From positions 558,001 to 622,000 of the forward strand of contig JAPJBO010000019.1 in assembly GCA_030068145.1 (NCBI GenBank): a stretch of 64,000 bases of DNA, read 5' to 3'. The stretch's first letter is position 1; each line of letters begins with the position of its first letter. The notes beneath the pieces were generated by a model. It did no database searches and had not been told where the DNA came from. It saw nothing but the letters and a program-made list of their open reading frames with translations. Positions 1-11,800 of this stretch are shown in pieces. This DNA comes from Diplonema papillatum (Eukaryota; Euglenozoa; Diplonemea; Diplonemida; Diplonemidae). The position numbers were made by a program, and so were the translations under genes.

Positions 1-1008
1 ACCAAGGTACGCGCTATAGCGATAGACTGGACGGATCCCTCCGCTTGCAGGTCTCGATTTAATGATTCGTATACCAAAACCAACTTGCCTTTGCTTTTTA
101 TCCTTGTTGTCCTTTCGCCCCTCCCAATCCTGTGCTCCCCCAAAACGCGTTGGGGGACACCCAGTAAGATTTCTCTGGCGGAGTGACACATCACCCGGCT
201 GCGAGCAACATCCTCTCCTTTTTTTCCTCCACCGTACAAACCTGATTGACAGAAGCCAACTAGGTCGGTCGCGAACCATCGTTCTGGGGCATTGGCGATA
301 TTTTCCCCATCGTTCCAGTCACACGTGGTGTGCATGTCATTTTCAAACGCTTTCAGATCACCCCGACAGCTCACCTGAAAATGACTCTTTTGTGTTCACA
401 ACGAACATGCAGGAAATAAGGAAGCAAGACTACGCAAAAGTTTCTCAAACGACTTTGCAGTGTTCCCAAGATTGGATGGAAATCTTGGATTTAGCGATAG
501 CCCCGGCCCTGTAAGTGGAGCCTTCGGGGCTACCGCGGCTCCGTATTTCTTCTGTTCCTTTCTGCACGTTGTGCCTGCAATGAAGAGTCAGCTTGGAGCT
601 GCCACGAGCAAGAGGAATCCAATTGGTGAAACTACAGAATGTACAGCAGTGGCGAGTGGAATGTTACCCATTTTAACATCACTTCTGCCCAGTGTCGTGT
701 AAGACTCGAAGTGACAGGACAAAGCCGCAACTGTCGACTCCCTTCTTGTAGAGGATTGGATCTTCCATCATGTCTTGCCGCACAGAACGATTCTGTTTGT
801 CCGCCAGTTGCGATTCACAAGATTCGAGAAATCTGCTGCAGCCTGCGCAAAAGACAGGGAAATCAGCAGTCAACAAAAACGACCCGCAGCAGTCTTGCAG
901 TTGTGTCGCTCCAGCCCGTCGAAGAAACACCTGGGCGGCGCTTCCGAGGACATTTGTATACAATCGCGGATCTGAGAAAAGTTTATCCGACGAGTGTATT
1001 TAAAGCTT

Positions 1009-1172
1009 GTACAGGGGGGGGGCCGAATAATAACAGATATTTGACACACGTCTGGTTGCCTAAAACCACTACCACTACTTAATCCTGCTACTGTTCGGCT
1101 ACCCGGAACTTTTTTTAGTGTTCGACAAATCGAATAATTACACAAGTGTTATTATTCGACCCCCCCCTTTAC
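1009..1172. repeat. Short element with G-tract inverted termini, copy 1
   Basis: A 164-bp unit that starts GTACAGGGGGGG, runs into CCGAATAATAACA, and ends with the inverse TGTTATTATTCGACC plus a C-tract and TTTAC. The right half carries a second small palindrome, TTATTCG-type arms around ACAAA. A close copy lies at 20303-20460 and shares the interior (for example TTTGACACACGTCTG and GTTCGGCTACCCGGAAC). This is a MITE-like non-autonomous DNA element by structure. No transposase is seen in the window and no clear target-site duplication could be read. Confidence 0.75.
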
Positions 1173-1784
1173 AAGGTCGTCGTAATCCCGGAAAAGAAAT
1201 CCAAACTCACCCCTCGCCCGCCAAATGCCGAAATCACGAAGCCACCTATTTTTTCTCAAGTTGCGTGTGGCACGAGCTTCTGGTTTCCGGAGGATCGAGA
1301 GAACGCTTGCGTTCGTCCCACCCCTTTTTTCAGATAGAACCCGCCCCCCTCCTCTGACCTTTGTTGACGGACAGTGGCCTCCTCATAAATCTTGCGCCGC
1401 TGGTTCTGTTTGGCCTAGCTTTTTTTCTTCTTTGCTTCTTTCTTTCTTCCTGCCTATTTCTTTTTGTTTCTTTTAGACTTGTTTGTTTTTGCAACTTCTG
1501 TTTTTTTCTTTTTCTGTCCTTAGGCTCGTCTTCGACAAGTAGCACACCGTATAACGTCTCTCGTTCTCCACGCTAGTCTTATTTTCCCTTTCTTGGTACT
1601 TGGTCGCGTTTGGTGAAGTGATAATGGTCGACTCATACTGCGTTCGCGCGTTGACTCGTCGACCGTAGCACGCAATACTTGATTTTTGAATACACTGCAA
1701 GGCTTACGTACCTTATGTGCGGCGGGCAAAAAAAGAAAATAGTGTCACTACTGGACTTGGCGACGCGTGGCTGTGCGGCCTTGG

Positions 1785-1965
1785 CGACTTGTGGGCCTAG
1801 ACCCCCTGCATGTGGGCCGACCTGTGGCAAGCACATGTGGGGGAAAAAATACATCAAAATCCACATGTGGTACCTGTGGATCCACACGTGGAAGCACACG
1901 TGGGAGAAAAAAAAAAATCCAAAAATAAACGTGTGGAATTCCTCACGTTCCACAGGTGGAGCGTT
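1785..1965. repeat. Cluster of CAC(A/G)TGTGG-type motifs
   Basis: Within about 180 bp there are roughly eight variants of the same word: CATGTGGG, CACATGTGG, CCACATGTGG, CCACACGTGG, CACACGTGGG, ACGTGTGG and CCACAGGTGG, in both orientations, separated by A-rich runs. Several contain a CACGTG or CACATG E-box core. It lies about 0.5 kb upstream of the PRA1-like start codon at 2434. It could be a decayed satellite or a regulatory site cluster; the sequence does not decide. Confidence 0.5.
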
Positions 1966-2433
1966 AGCCCAAGTACACTGTGCCGTCTACGGGAAATCGG
2001 TAGCCACTTGACCCGTGCTTGTCTCAGCAGCGCCTGCCACACGAGGCTTTTTGACTCCCACAAGCTTGGTGGTTGAGCCCCCTTCCCGCGTGGGACCTTC
2101 GGCTTCGCTCGCTCGAGGCTGGCACTTGTTTCCGAATATTCAAAGGAAAAGATTCGTCCCGCCCACGCCGTTTTACTGGAGATGCCTTGGCAGCACCAGC
2201 TTACCGGACCCTCCCATTACCGAAATTCCGGCAAACCCCCGAAATTCACCAGCATATCTCATTGGGTGTGTGGGGTTCCTATATGCATCGGAGTTAGGAC
2301 TAAAATTTTGGAATTTCGGACGCTCAATCCTCGGACGAACAACGTAGCAAAGCACAGCAGCAAAACAACAAAAGAACAAAGTAACGGAAGCCCTGATCTT
2401 GCGGCACGGACAGAGGAGGAAAAGAAAAAGGAA

Positions 2434-5400
2434 ATGTCGATGGAATCCGAACAGGAAGAGGTGCGGCTGCAGGTGGTCGAAGAAGATGAGGTGGTGCTGT
2501 CGGGATCGCAGATGACAGCCACGTCGACGACTGTTGTGCAAATCGCGTCCCCTACTGAAGAGCCGACCGACGACACGCTGGCGTTCATCGATGTGAGTGG
2601 ACGCGGCATTGATGAGATAGCCGCTGATGGAGAGCCGAAGGCAGTCGCTGGTGGTGAACGGCCAACAGTCTGGCAGCGCGTCCGTGTGAACTGGGACGCT
2701 GCTAAGGTGTTTTTTGAATCTCTCTCTGCATGACACCTCAACACAAAGTAAATTGCCGACAACGAACAAGGGAAGGAATAAAACAAAGGGTAAAACCGCA
2801 TGTATCCAAAAGTCGAAATTTTGTTTCGCTTATATCCAAGTTTGGGGTATAAACGAAACGGAAATTTGCCTGTTTTCCAAGTAACGCAAAGAGCAATCAG
2901 CAGCTCCCGGTCCGGATGAGCCCGTGGTTGATGGTTCATGTCGCTGCTTCATACCAATCCCGTACCGCGAAATATCCGCATGAAGGCACTGCGGGGCTTA
3001 CGCAGCTCTTTTGTCTTGGGGCTAAATACCTACTGAAAATCAGTACGTAGGGTCAGGCAAAAAGAAATAGAGCATAGGGGGCTCACCTGCCAGTGTTGCA
3101 TGTCTTTGCCTCTTCCTCCTCTCTGGCCTCAACCCTCCAGTGTCGCGGTGGTAAGCAACAGCAGGATCTGCCGACCAGAATCCCCGGTACTGCGGTTGAT
3201 TCCCCAGATGAATCTGCAGAAAAGATAGTACGTGCTGATAACGTACTGACTTCAGCACGGGTACACGTACTGATTCAGCATGTGTACAAAAAGAAGCTAG
3301 GAAAATTAACGTGCTGAAATCAGTACGTTCAGCATGCTGAACGTAAGGCCTGAGACACTGACATGTCATGGTTTTGCGATGTCCCCAGGAGACACCTACA
3401 TTCCCCCGTCTCGAAATGTTCCCACCCGCCAGTCGCACCGTCGACCCAGACCTCACACCGGAAAGACACACGTGTTCACTGGGGTCTCAGATGCCAGCCG
3501 GTAATGGCTTCTGAGGGCAGGCCTGAGCCAAGGTACAACGCTCCGTCACACTTGCAGCTGGTCCAACCCGACCGCTTTGTGGGGGCGCTTTTATTTGAAA
3601 ATCAGGGGATTAGCTTGCCACCGTCCCTTTCACTACCCGATCCTGAGCCTCAATGGTCAACCGCTAATTAAGATTCCTGGTGGAAGCATATCCTCCGTAT
3701 CATCCTTCCCATCAGTTCCGCTCGACCCGCAGCAGATCTGCAGCGAATCTTCATCGCCGGAAACACAAAACAACACACAGGCGGCGAAGACGTCGATGAC
3801 AGCGGACCTAGCCCCTTGGACGGCGTTTTCCGACAGGTCGAAGTTCTCGGTGCCTCAAAAGAGCGAGGTCTTTGGCCGCGTACGGACGAACCTGAAGATC
3901 TTCTACGCCAACTACATGATGCTACTTGGTGGGCTCGCCATTTACATCATGGTATGTCCTATCAAGAAAGCATGCTTCTAGTTTCGAGCTCCTTAGGATT
4001 ACAACGGGCTGCGGCCGGCAAGTGGAAGACTTTTCTGTCCACCTTAGAAGCACGAAGTGCAAGTGAGGAAAGGAGAGAGGATAGCATCGGGTAGGTGTAG
4101 GGGCATGTAGTGGCACTCCGAGATTGTTCGCTCGAAGAAAAAGACTAAAACAAAGGTCAGAATAGCATCCACCGCTCACCCGCAAACCTAGTGAGCAGGC
4201 CCCAAAATCTTGTTGTCACTTCATCGGCCTGCGAAGGGTTTCATCTTCACCGTTTGCCAACGCGACCTTTTTACAAAGAAGATGATAGCCCACGGTTTTC
4301 GGCTCCACGAGTCACTGTTAGCAGCGGAGCCTGTTGAGGTTCCTTCTATTCATTTGACCACGGCCTCTTCGGGTTCTTTTTACCGCCAATGAGCCGTGAG
4401 AAAGTCCTTTGGGCGTCGCTCTGATTGGCTGCCTCAAACGAAACAGATCAGCAACCTGGTGTTCGTTCTCGCGATGATGCTTTCCGTCGGGAGCTACTAC
4501 TACTACCGAATCATGGTATGTATCACCTTTCTGCAAAGAACTGCCCTCGAAACTGCCATGGCGTAAGCCTCGGACTCAGCAAGGTACGAAGTGCGCCTGT
4601 TTGTTTGGCAGAACCAAACGTGCAGAAAGAATTTCTTGTAGTAACAATGCTTTGTAAACACGAAAGAGAACGCTGGCAGCGTGTTTGGGAGAAGATTAGC
4701 GTGGCGATCATATTCACTCCACACTATCATTCACTAGCAGGCCAATCCTCCCCCGGCACGTACAAACAAACACACGTCTATTCGTTTTCGGGCACGTCGT
4801 TCACCTCTTGCGAATCCCGCCGCGAGTAGACCGTACGGCACGTGTGCTCTCGAGCAATGAAAAACAATCAGACGAGCGACGGCTCGGCGTTCGTGTTCCG
4901 CGGCCGGCAAATTTCGCCGCCTCAGTTCTACGTTGGTCTCGTCTCGCTGACGCTTTTCCTGTTCTGGATTACGGGCGGCGGATCGACGATGTTCTGGATG
5001 ATCATCACTGCCCTCTTCGTAGTCTTCGGACACGCTTCCTTTAGAGAAGCCGAAATCGTATGCCCTGTGTCATTTCGCTTTTGTATAAGCTCCTGCTTTG
5101 TCGGAAATACTTGAGGCTACCAGTTGCAAAATATCAAAGGTCAGCATGCCGCCGACTCCCACCAACGCAACACTATTCCAATATCAAAGGAGGTATTTGT
5201 AGGTGAATCTGGGTTCAGCGGCGGGCGTTAGCATTCAACAAACTCCTCGAGTATTTTGGGTGGTCTTTTCCCCCCTCCGAGGGTTTATTGTCGCACACGA
5301 ATCCCCGAGTGCAGTGGGCGCGGGCAAAGCACCCATGCGGAGCCTCAAGACCGTCGAACAGCCATCGTACGCACGTATCAGGCTGCCACACCGCACACAC

Positions 5401-5571
5401 ATCCTCCGGTAGCTCTTGGTCAACTTTCCTCCGTGGTTTTTGAAACGACTAGTTAACACCCGGATAACCGGCGTAAACTCTTCATTCGGTTCATCGCCAA
5501 CAACACAAAAACAGGACTCGAACACCAATGCCGACATCGCGTTCAATGCTTTTGTGGCGTCGCGAGTGTAG
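2434..5571 (+). CDS. PRA1-family (prenylated Rab acceptor) membrane protein, copy A, 5 exons
   Basis: Exons 2434-2706, 3781-3951, 4447-4515, 4872-5057 and 5515-5571 give a 251-aa protein; all introns are phase 0 with GT donors and CAG acceptors. Residues 1-91 are an acidic, poorly conserved cytosolic tail. Residues 97-235 match the PRA1 domain: the APWTAFSDRSKFSVP entry motif, RVRTNLKIFYANY, then hydrophobic segments in exons 2-4 (LLGGLAIYIM, LVFVLAMMLSV, FYVGLVSLTLFLFW) and GHASFRE near the end. Known PRA1/YIP3 proteins sit in ER-Golgi membranes and bind prenylated Rab GTPases; that role is inferred here. The model was built by aligning this gene with copy B, whose exons 2, 3 and 4 have identical lengths (171, 69 and 186 nt). 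The start is the ATG at 2434, with a second Met two codons on. The last exon was found from the shared AFN-x-x-x-A tail; an alternative acceptor at 5766 is less likely. Confidence 0.88.
3030..3345. repeat. Inverted CGTACTGA repeats in intron 1 of PRA1 copy A
   Basis: The words CGTACTGACTTCAGCACG (about 3251) and CGTGCTGAAATCAGTACG (about 3310) form a near-perfect inverted repeat around about 50 bp. Further copies of the half-site (GAAAATCAGTACGT near 3036, ACGTACTGATTCAGCA, TTCAGCATGCTGAA) lie within the same 300 bp. It looks like a foldback element or its remnant. Confidence 0.55.
5085..5265 (+). repeat. Dispersed repeat family D, copy in intron 4 of PRA1 copy A
   Basis: Carries the family landmarks in order: CTGCTTTGTCGGAAATACTT, CCAGTTGCAAAATATCAAAG, CAAAGGAGG, GTGAATCTGGGTTCAG, GGGCGTTAGCATTCAACAAA and CTCGAGTATTTT. 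The middle is interrupted by about 45 bp that includes a second ATATCAAAGG. Confidence 0.65.
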
Positions 5572-8500
5572 GTACGTGGGGAGCGGCAGACGAGCAATTC
5601 TCTTCCAGTTGCCGTCTTTCTTCATGCTCTCTTGCGGGTGGAATGGCCGCAGGGTACAGCAGGCAGGCCCGCCGCCCTCCCAGAGACGCGCAACCGACAC
5701 GCTTGGTGGTTCGAGAAGGCCGCCCGCAGCTGTGCGCGCCTTAATACTACACAAGGCTGTTGCAGGTGGAAGATGACATAATCTTTCAGCATCGCACCTT
5801 TTTTGTGTGGGAGACTGGCTGTAGTCCTTGCCGGGCGCTGGTGCCCCGGTTTGTGTTGTGCAACGCGTGTCGCAGCCATGGGTGGTGTTGTCGGAGCTTC
5901 AGTGGGTGCTCAGCCCTTGTTGCGTTAAGGCGGATTCGTCGGCATGCTGGGGAGTATTCCACTACCACTGGCACACTGGCACTTGGGTTCGATGAAGTAA
6001 CCCCGAGCTCACGCCCATATGAAGTTTGAGAATAAGTCGAGGGAGCGATTTATCCAACGCCTCCAATCATTCGCTTTACCGGTAATTATCTGCCGCAACC
6101 CCTGTTTTGGTTCTAGCCATCCTGAGGGAAACTTAAGAGTGAACCAGCTGCTTGATGGGTCGATGGGGTCTCTAGACCCAGCTTTGACGAGCGATTTGCA
6201 CACCAACACCGCAACCACGGCTAGCTAAACAGAAAACGCATTCCGCTAGCATCCCAGGGACTCCAGCGCATTTTCGCAAGCCCTTTACGCTCCACGCTGT
6301 TCACTTCTGCCGACTGGCATAATAATCCACCAATATAACGATAATAATAGACATCTTGTCGCTTTTGCATCGCAGCGGTCAACGGCCTTCCCATTCCCGT
6401 AGTCTGGGTGTGATAGGTGTAACAGCAGTAGGAAGGCCTTCTGCGAAGCGCTGCCGATGACAATAGTCGACGGTGTCTCGCCTCTGCGGTCGCAGACGGC
6501 CCTTCTTAACCTCTTTGATTCTTGATCCTGTTGACCCAACGCACTGGCGCTTTGCGGACTTCTGCACGGTGCTGCAGATTAGCAAGCAAAGTCGACCGCC
6601 CGGGAAGTGCCTGGTGCGAGACTTGCTGGCTGTTCTTTTCTTAGACAGACGGGACTTCCAAGTCACTATGTAACCTTCTCAATTCGACGTAAGTCAAAAG
6701 GACAAGAGACTCACGAAACGCGCTTTTCTCACCAATTGATTGAAGAGAACCACGGCCACTTTCCGTGTCCGACACAAATATATTGCAACATCTAGCGACT
6801 GTCCATCAACTTCAGTAACAACACTTTCTCTATCCTTTAGAAGACTCAGCGGCAGAGAAGAGCAAAGCTCGACGTCAGAAACTCTTGATATTAAGGAACC
6901 CCAAAATAGAGCATTTGGCTAGCAGTGTGCTTGTGCTCTTCGATTTGCTAGCATTGGCTCCGGTGAAGCTATGGCCCGGCGACACGATTTACAACGAAAT
7001 GACACCGGTCACGCTCAGGGGGAAAGTCCTCTAAAACAATCACCGCAACTCGCAAGGGGAGGTGACGTGCACTCTCCCTTGATCCCCATGAAGCGGCATT
7101 CCCCGCTGGGACGCTGCTCCCCCGCACACACACGCACGGTAAAATCTAAGGAGGGTACTCCACACAGCTGCTCTCAGCTACCTGGCAGTTACTGTTTGTT
7201 CGGGAGTGGCAGCTGCAAAGTCTCCTTCCAGCCGGCTGCGCGGCGATCGATGCCGGCGTTGTTCCTGCGTTCCTGTTTGCCCCGCCGCCTGTGCTTGGCC
7301 AGCGATGCCGGTGGTCCACAAAAAAAAGCAGCGCTGACTGCGCCTGCTTCCTAACCCTTAAGGCCCAGCAAAAAGCGTCGCTGCGAGTTACTTGGGCGCG
7401 GGGGGGCAGCAGAGGATCTCTCTAAGCAGTTCCAAATCTGCGGAGAAGAATGTCTCTATAAGCAAAAGGTCTCTGGTAGCCTTTGGAAGTCTCCATGTTG
7501 GTCGCCGTAAGAGACTTGTCACGGGGTTCCCCTACTTAAGACCTCCACTGCACGACCACACTGTTATGACAAGAAACAACAAGCGGGTTCACATGCCATG
7601 CCATACTCTTATATGGAACATTAACAAGCGGGTCATGTCGGGGGTCTGGGGGAGGGTTCAAAAGAAGGCGGAGATGCAAAAGAGGGTCTGGTCCCGCCAA
7701 AGGAGGACACGCTGGTGCACCAACACTACGTGAGATTGGCCCCCCGGAAAGGAGAAAAGCTTACGGCTCCGTCGTCTGGTGATAATGAAATAAAAGCACG
7801 GCACTCGCACAACCGCGACTGACACGATACAAAACTATTGATGATAGTGTGTGATTTTGATTTTGAACGGAGTGCCTCATCGTTTCTACGTTGAGCTCAG
7901 ATTCAGAATGCAAGTGAAACGCTATGTTTTGCGGTGACGAGCTTCTTATTTCCTCCAGCATTACCTGTACGGTAAAAAGAGAACAAAGCCATGTGTGCAG
8001 ACTAGGGCGTATTCCATGTCAGACCCTCCTTTTGCTCCTTTGCCGCCACCTTCCGGATTAGGCCTCTTGGGTGGTTTACCCCCATCTACCCCATGCAGCG
8101 CGGGGGCATCCCTCCTTTTTTTGGTTGCTGCTAATCAGTGCCTGGGACAGGCAGCCGCCGTATCCTCTTCTCTGCGTTCCGTCAGTTCATCTCTTTCCAT
8201 TTCTCATACTCTACGACGATACGACTTCCTCGAGTCTCTCGACTCCGCGTGTGGGCCCCTAGTTCTAGTTCATGAAGGACGCTGGGTCTAACACGCAAAT
8301 TCAGTTGGAGGGTCGACAGGGAGCGACACGTTTGGCGATGCGGATACCGCTCCGGCGTCAAGTGTGGGGTGTAGTAATCGGCCGAGCTGGGGGGCTGGAG
8401 AAAGGATGCTGGTTTGGCACGAGGGTGGGGGCTGGCGGCTCAGCCCCGGCAGCCCCGCGGGGTTGGGAATGGATTTGCTGGAAAAGCGGTAGAAAGTATC

Positions 8501-8814
8501 CCCTGTGCTTGCAGTAGCTCCATTCTCAGCCCAGGGCTGCCGGGGCTCTCCGGGGCAGAGCCCCACACTGTCCGCGTGCTGGGCAGTACTGGGGTGGCAG
8601 CTACGAAGTGCTGTGTTGCCTGCCGCACCCCAACACTGGGCGGAGTCGATTGGTGCCCTGATGGCGCGACCATCCGTGTGTTTAACCACATTTCCGTCGT
8701 GGCGCCTCGAGACACGGGAAGCAAGGGGGCGGGAGCGTTGGCCAGCCCTTGACCTTAGAAACGAAACCTACCCGGAAAATCAGGCAAGCAAAGCGGGGAA
8801 AGGAGTAAAAGACC
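5572..8814. other. Intergenic region between the two PRA1 genes
   Basis: No gene is supported. Short open frames on both strands have no recognisable domain and no consistent splice signals. The only structure found is the GC-rich foldback element at 8425-8575, about 240 bp before the copy B start. The 3' leader and polyadenylation site of copy A must lie just after 5571, but no clear signal was identified. Confidence 0.45.
8425..8575. repeat. GC-rich foldback element, copy 1
   Basis: Left arm GGCTCAGCCCCGGCAGCCCC then TTGGGAATGGA; right arm TCCATTCTCAGCCCAGGGCT then GCCGGGGCTC and GCAGAGCCCC. The arms enclose a core containing AAAGTATCCCCTGTG. A second copy at 52905-53075 has the same arms and core (AAAAGTGTCCCCTGTT), so this is a mobile foldback family and not a local palindrome. 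Confidence 0.7.
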
Positions 8815-11800
8815 ATGGCAATGGAACCGGAGAGAGAGCCGCTGAATTCGACGATGTCGAATGCGGACGAAGAGATCGAAATGTCTGGATCGTCGGCGCA
8901 AGTCAACAACGAGCCCGGTATCAACGCCTTCGCACAGCAGGATGAGCTTGCGTTCCTCAACGACAGCGGCGGCAGAAGTGAGCTCACCACAGGCACTCCT
9001 GCGAATCTACTCCAGCAGATGCAGACGCATTGGGAGTCCGCGAAGGTGTGCACGTCACCCACACTACTCAGCTTTATTAGCACTGGCAGTCTTCACTTGC
9101 CTCTTCCTGGGGGGGGGTCGAATACAAGAGGTACCTCTTGTGCTCGCCGTGCCGATTCTGCAGTATTATCGAAAAAGAAATAGAAGAAAGTACCGCAAAC
9201 CCGAACCCGCGGGAACCCCCTTCTTCTTGGAAGACCGCTTCTCTGTCCTTATCGCTGCTGGAGGCCCTCAGGAGCGCAGGGCCCGACACGACTACGCGCC
9301 TACCGCCCAAACTCGGCCAAACTACCTGTACTGAGCCACGACCAGAAGGCCAAGAGGACGTACAGGTCAAGCCAAGCACCGTGGTCTACAGGTGTGGTAC
9401 AAGACAGCTCGGAGGCTGGAGACGTTCGCGGTCGCGCACGGAGGGAGCGAAGTGCATATCTCGCTCCCTCCGTAGCTCTTCAGCGCCCTCTGCTGCCCGT
9501 CCCCCCGCTCCCCGTCCAATCGTCTGGGTTCCTTCGGCGACGATTCCGAACCCGTACCCTCAGCAGACGTTCCAGGCGCTCGAATAGCATGCCGCTGGGG
9601 ACGTGTGCCGGAAGGCCCACAAGGTACCAAATTACCTCGCGAGACGGCGCTGCAACAACGCAGTGTCCGGACTGTTGAGCAGGAGATGAGAGACGAGTTG
9701 GCGTGCGTGTTGATGCGCGGACGAGGCGAGCCCCTCCCGCGTTGATGGTGTGATGACGAAGCTTCATCCTCGTGCTGACGCGCGCGGGCTCCGGCTCCCG
9801 GGACCTCTGCTGAGCCTGCGTCTGTCGAGGCCAGAAGACCACTAAGTCAACCAGAAGCTTGAAAAGGAGGCGGGTAACTGATAGCACGCTGGGTCTATCA
9901 GAAGTCAAGCGCTGCAACTGGGGCAGGCCAGAAGACCACTATGCCAACCGAGCTTGAAGAAGAGGCGGGTAACTGATAGCACGCTAGGTCTATCAGAAGA
10001 CCGCTAAGGCAACCAGAAGCTTGAAAAGGAGGTAACTGATAGCACGCTGGGTCTATCAGAAGTCACGCGCTGCAACCGGGACAGGCCAGAAGACCACTAA
10101 GTCAACCGAGCTTGAAAAAGAGGCGGGTAACTGATAGCACGCTAGGTCTATCAGAAGTCACGCGCAGCAATCGGGGCAGGCGCTAAGTCAACCAGAAGCT
10201 TGAAAAGGAGGTAACTGATAGCACGCTGGGTCTATCAGAAGTCACGCGCAGCAACCGGGGCAGGCCTGAAGACCACTAAGTCAACCAGCAACATAAAAAG
10301 AGGCGGGCAACTGTTAGCACGCTAATAGTGCGCCCCCCCCTGCCGATGCCCCCGGAGGCCTGCTGGCGCTCTTGTGATTCTCCGCCTCGTGACCTGCGTT
10401 TGTTCATTTCTGCCGCCAGAAAGGAAAGGAGGGGGAAGATGGGGGGCTGTTGCGCGTCCTTGTAGAAGAGAAGGCCTTTACCTCCGCCCGCTCCGGGAGA
10501 AGAAAACGCAGAAAGACTATCGACCCCGGGGGCCACATGACCGACCGCGATCGAGACGTCCGTAGGCCTCCGACGCCAGACTGCGACAACGGGTCAGGAG
10601 ATACCACTGTCTGTGTGTGTGTGTGTGTGTGTGTTGCGGACCCGTTTTAACGTGGTGCCTCCCTTTACGAAAGTACGACCACGCTCATTTATGGCTAGGT
10701 AACGGCCGATGCACCCTCGGGCTGGGAGTGGGGGTCTCTGTTCGCTCTTCTGTTTGCATGGTGCTTCGGGCAGCAGCTGGCTAATGCTTCGTTTGCTACT
10801 ACGCAGTCGCCGCAGCGTCCTAGTCTGTGTGCTGTGCAAAAGTGCATCCGCGGCCTTAGACCATCCGATCCGTGATGATGCTGCTTGAGGCGACAGCAGG
10901 TCTCCGCCGGTAGGCGCTTTTTGACGCACTCCCTGCATCGCGGCTTCCTGTGATGCGAGCAAACCACTCCTGGGCGGGAGGTATTCACCGCGCCTTCTGG
11001 GGCCTCGAACGGGGGGGCTCCTTCGCACGGTTCCGTGCTTGAGCTTCTTCCTGCCGCTTCAGCCTTCGTCTTCCAATCCGGCTTTCCCTGCGTCCACCCT
11101 GCCGGATAGGCCTCCTCTGGCAAAAAAGTTGCGGCCCATCCCAGGTGCGGAGGGAACGGGCTGTTTTCTTGTTGGTCTGGCCGATTTTCTCGTGTGTGTT
11201 CGCGTATCTTCATGATCACATCCTCGGTCGCGGTCAATAACTGTGCACGCCTCGAAACACCCCGCACAACCGTTCCTCCCACAGATGTCAAAACGGTGGT
11301 GGAGTATTCATGGCCGCAGAACCACGGCTGTGCAACCACCTTCCCATACGCCTTCCCCATTTCGATGAGGCTGAGCGCTTTTCCTAGACCGGACCGACGG
11401 AAGTTTGCCAGCATGGTCTCTTGTTGCTGCCGGGTGGGCCTTTGGCGTTGCACCAGGTCCATGGCGGCGTTGCTGAGCGCGTCCGCGTCTGTGTTCAGCT
11501 CCCGCGCAACGTGCTCAATGTGCAGTGTCAGCCGTCTCTGCAGGGACGACACCTTCAAGGCCGCGCGCGTCAGATACGGCTTCAGTTCCTCTGAACATGC
11601 CATGCGTCGTGCGAGGTGCCCGACAACCAGCGCCGAGTCGCCTCGCACCGTGCATTCCTCTCCTTCCGCTTCGCCTGCATCCCCCAGCAGGTGCAGGCCC
11701 GCTAGCAGTCCTTCGTACTCTGCTACGTTGTTGCTGCGCACGGTCGGCAGTGGCAGGACCACTTCTGCCACTTTCACTCCATCGCGGTACACGACTGCCC

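Larger units (their letters stand above)
1..2433. other. Intergenic region upstream of the first PRA1 gene
   Basis: No gene is supported here; the open frames are short and lack family features or a plausible splice structure. The stretch holds a short inverted-repeat element (about 1009-1172), a pyrimidine-rich tract (about 1410-1520) and a cluster of CAC(A/G)TGTGG motifs (about 1785-1965), listed separately. The promoter and 5' leader of the PRA1-like gene starting at 2434 must lie in its right part, but no TATA box or initiator stands out. Confidence 0.5.

Noticed and set aside
5760..6029. Alternative last exon of PRA1 copy A starting GTGGAAGATGAC, like the start of the copy B last exon
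   Set aside because: The continuing peptide is Cys/Arg-rich and unlike PRA1, while the exon at 5515-5571 reproduces the conserved AFN tail and stop of copy B.
9138..9220. Peptide word ESTANP at about 9195 and again at about 17155, suggesting a shared extra exon
   Set aside because: The match is only about 20 bp, without consistent splice sites or frame relative to the PRA1 models.
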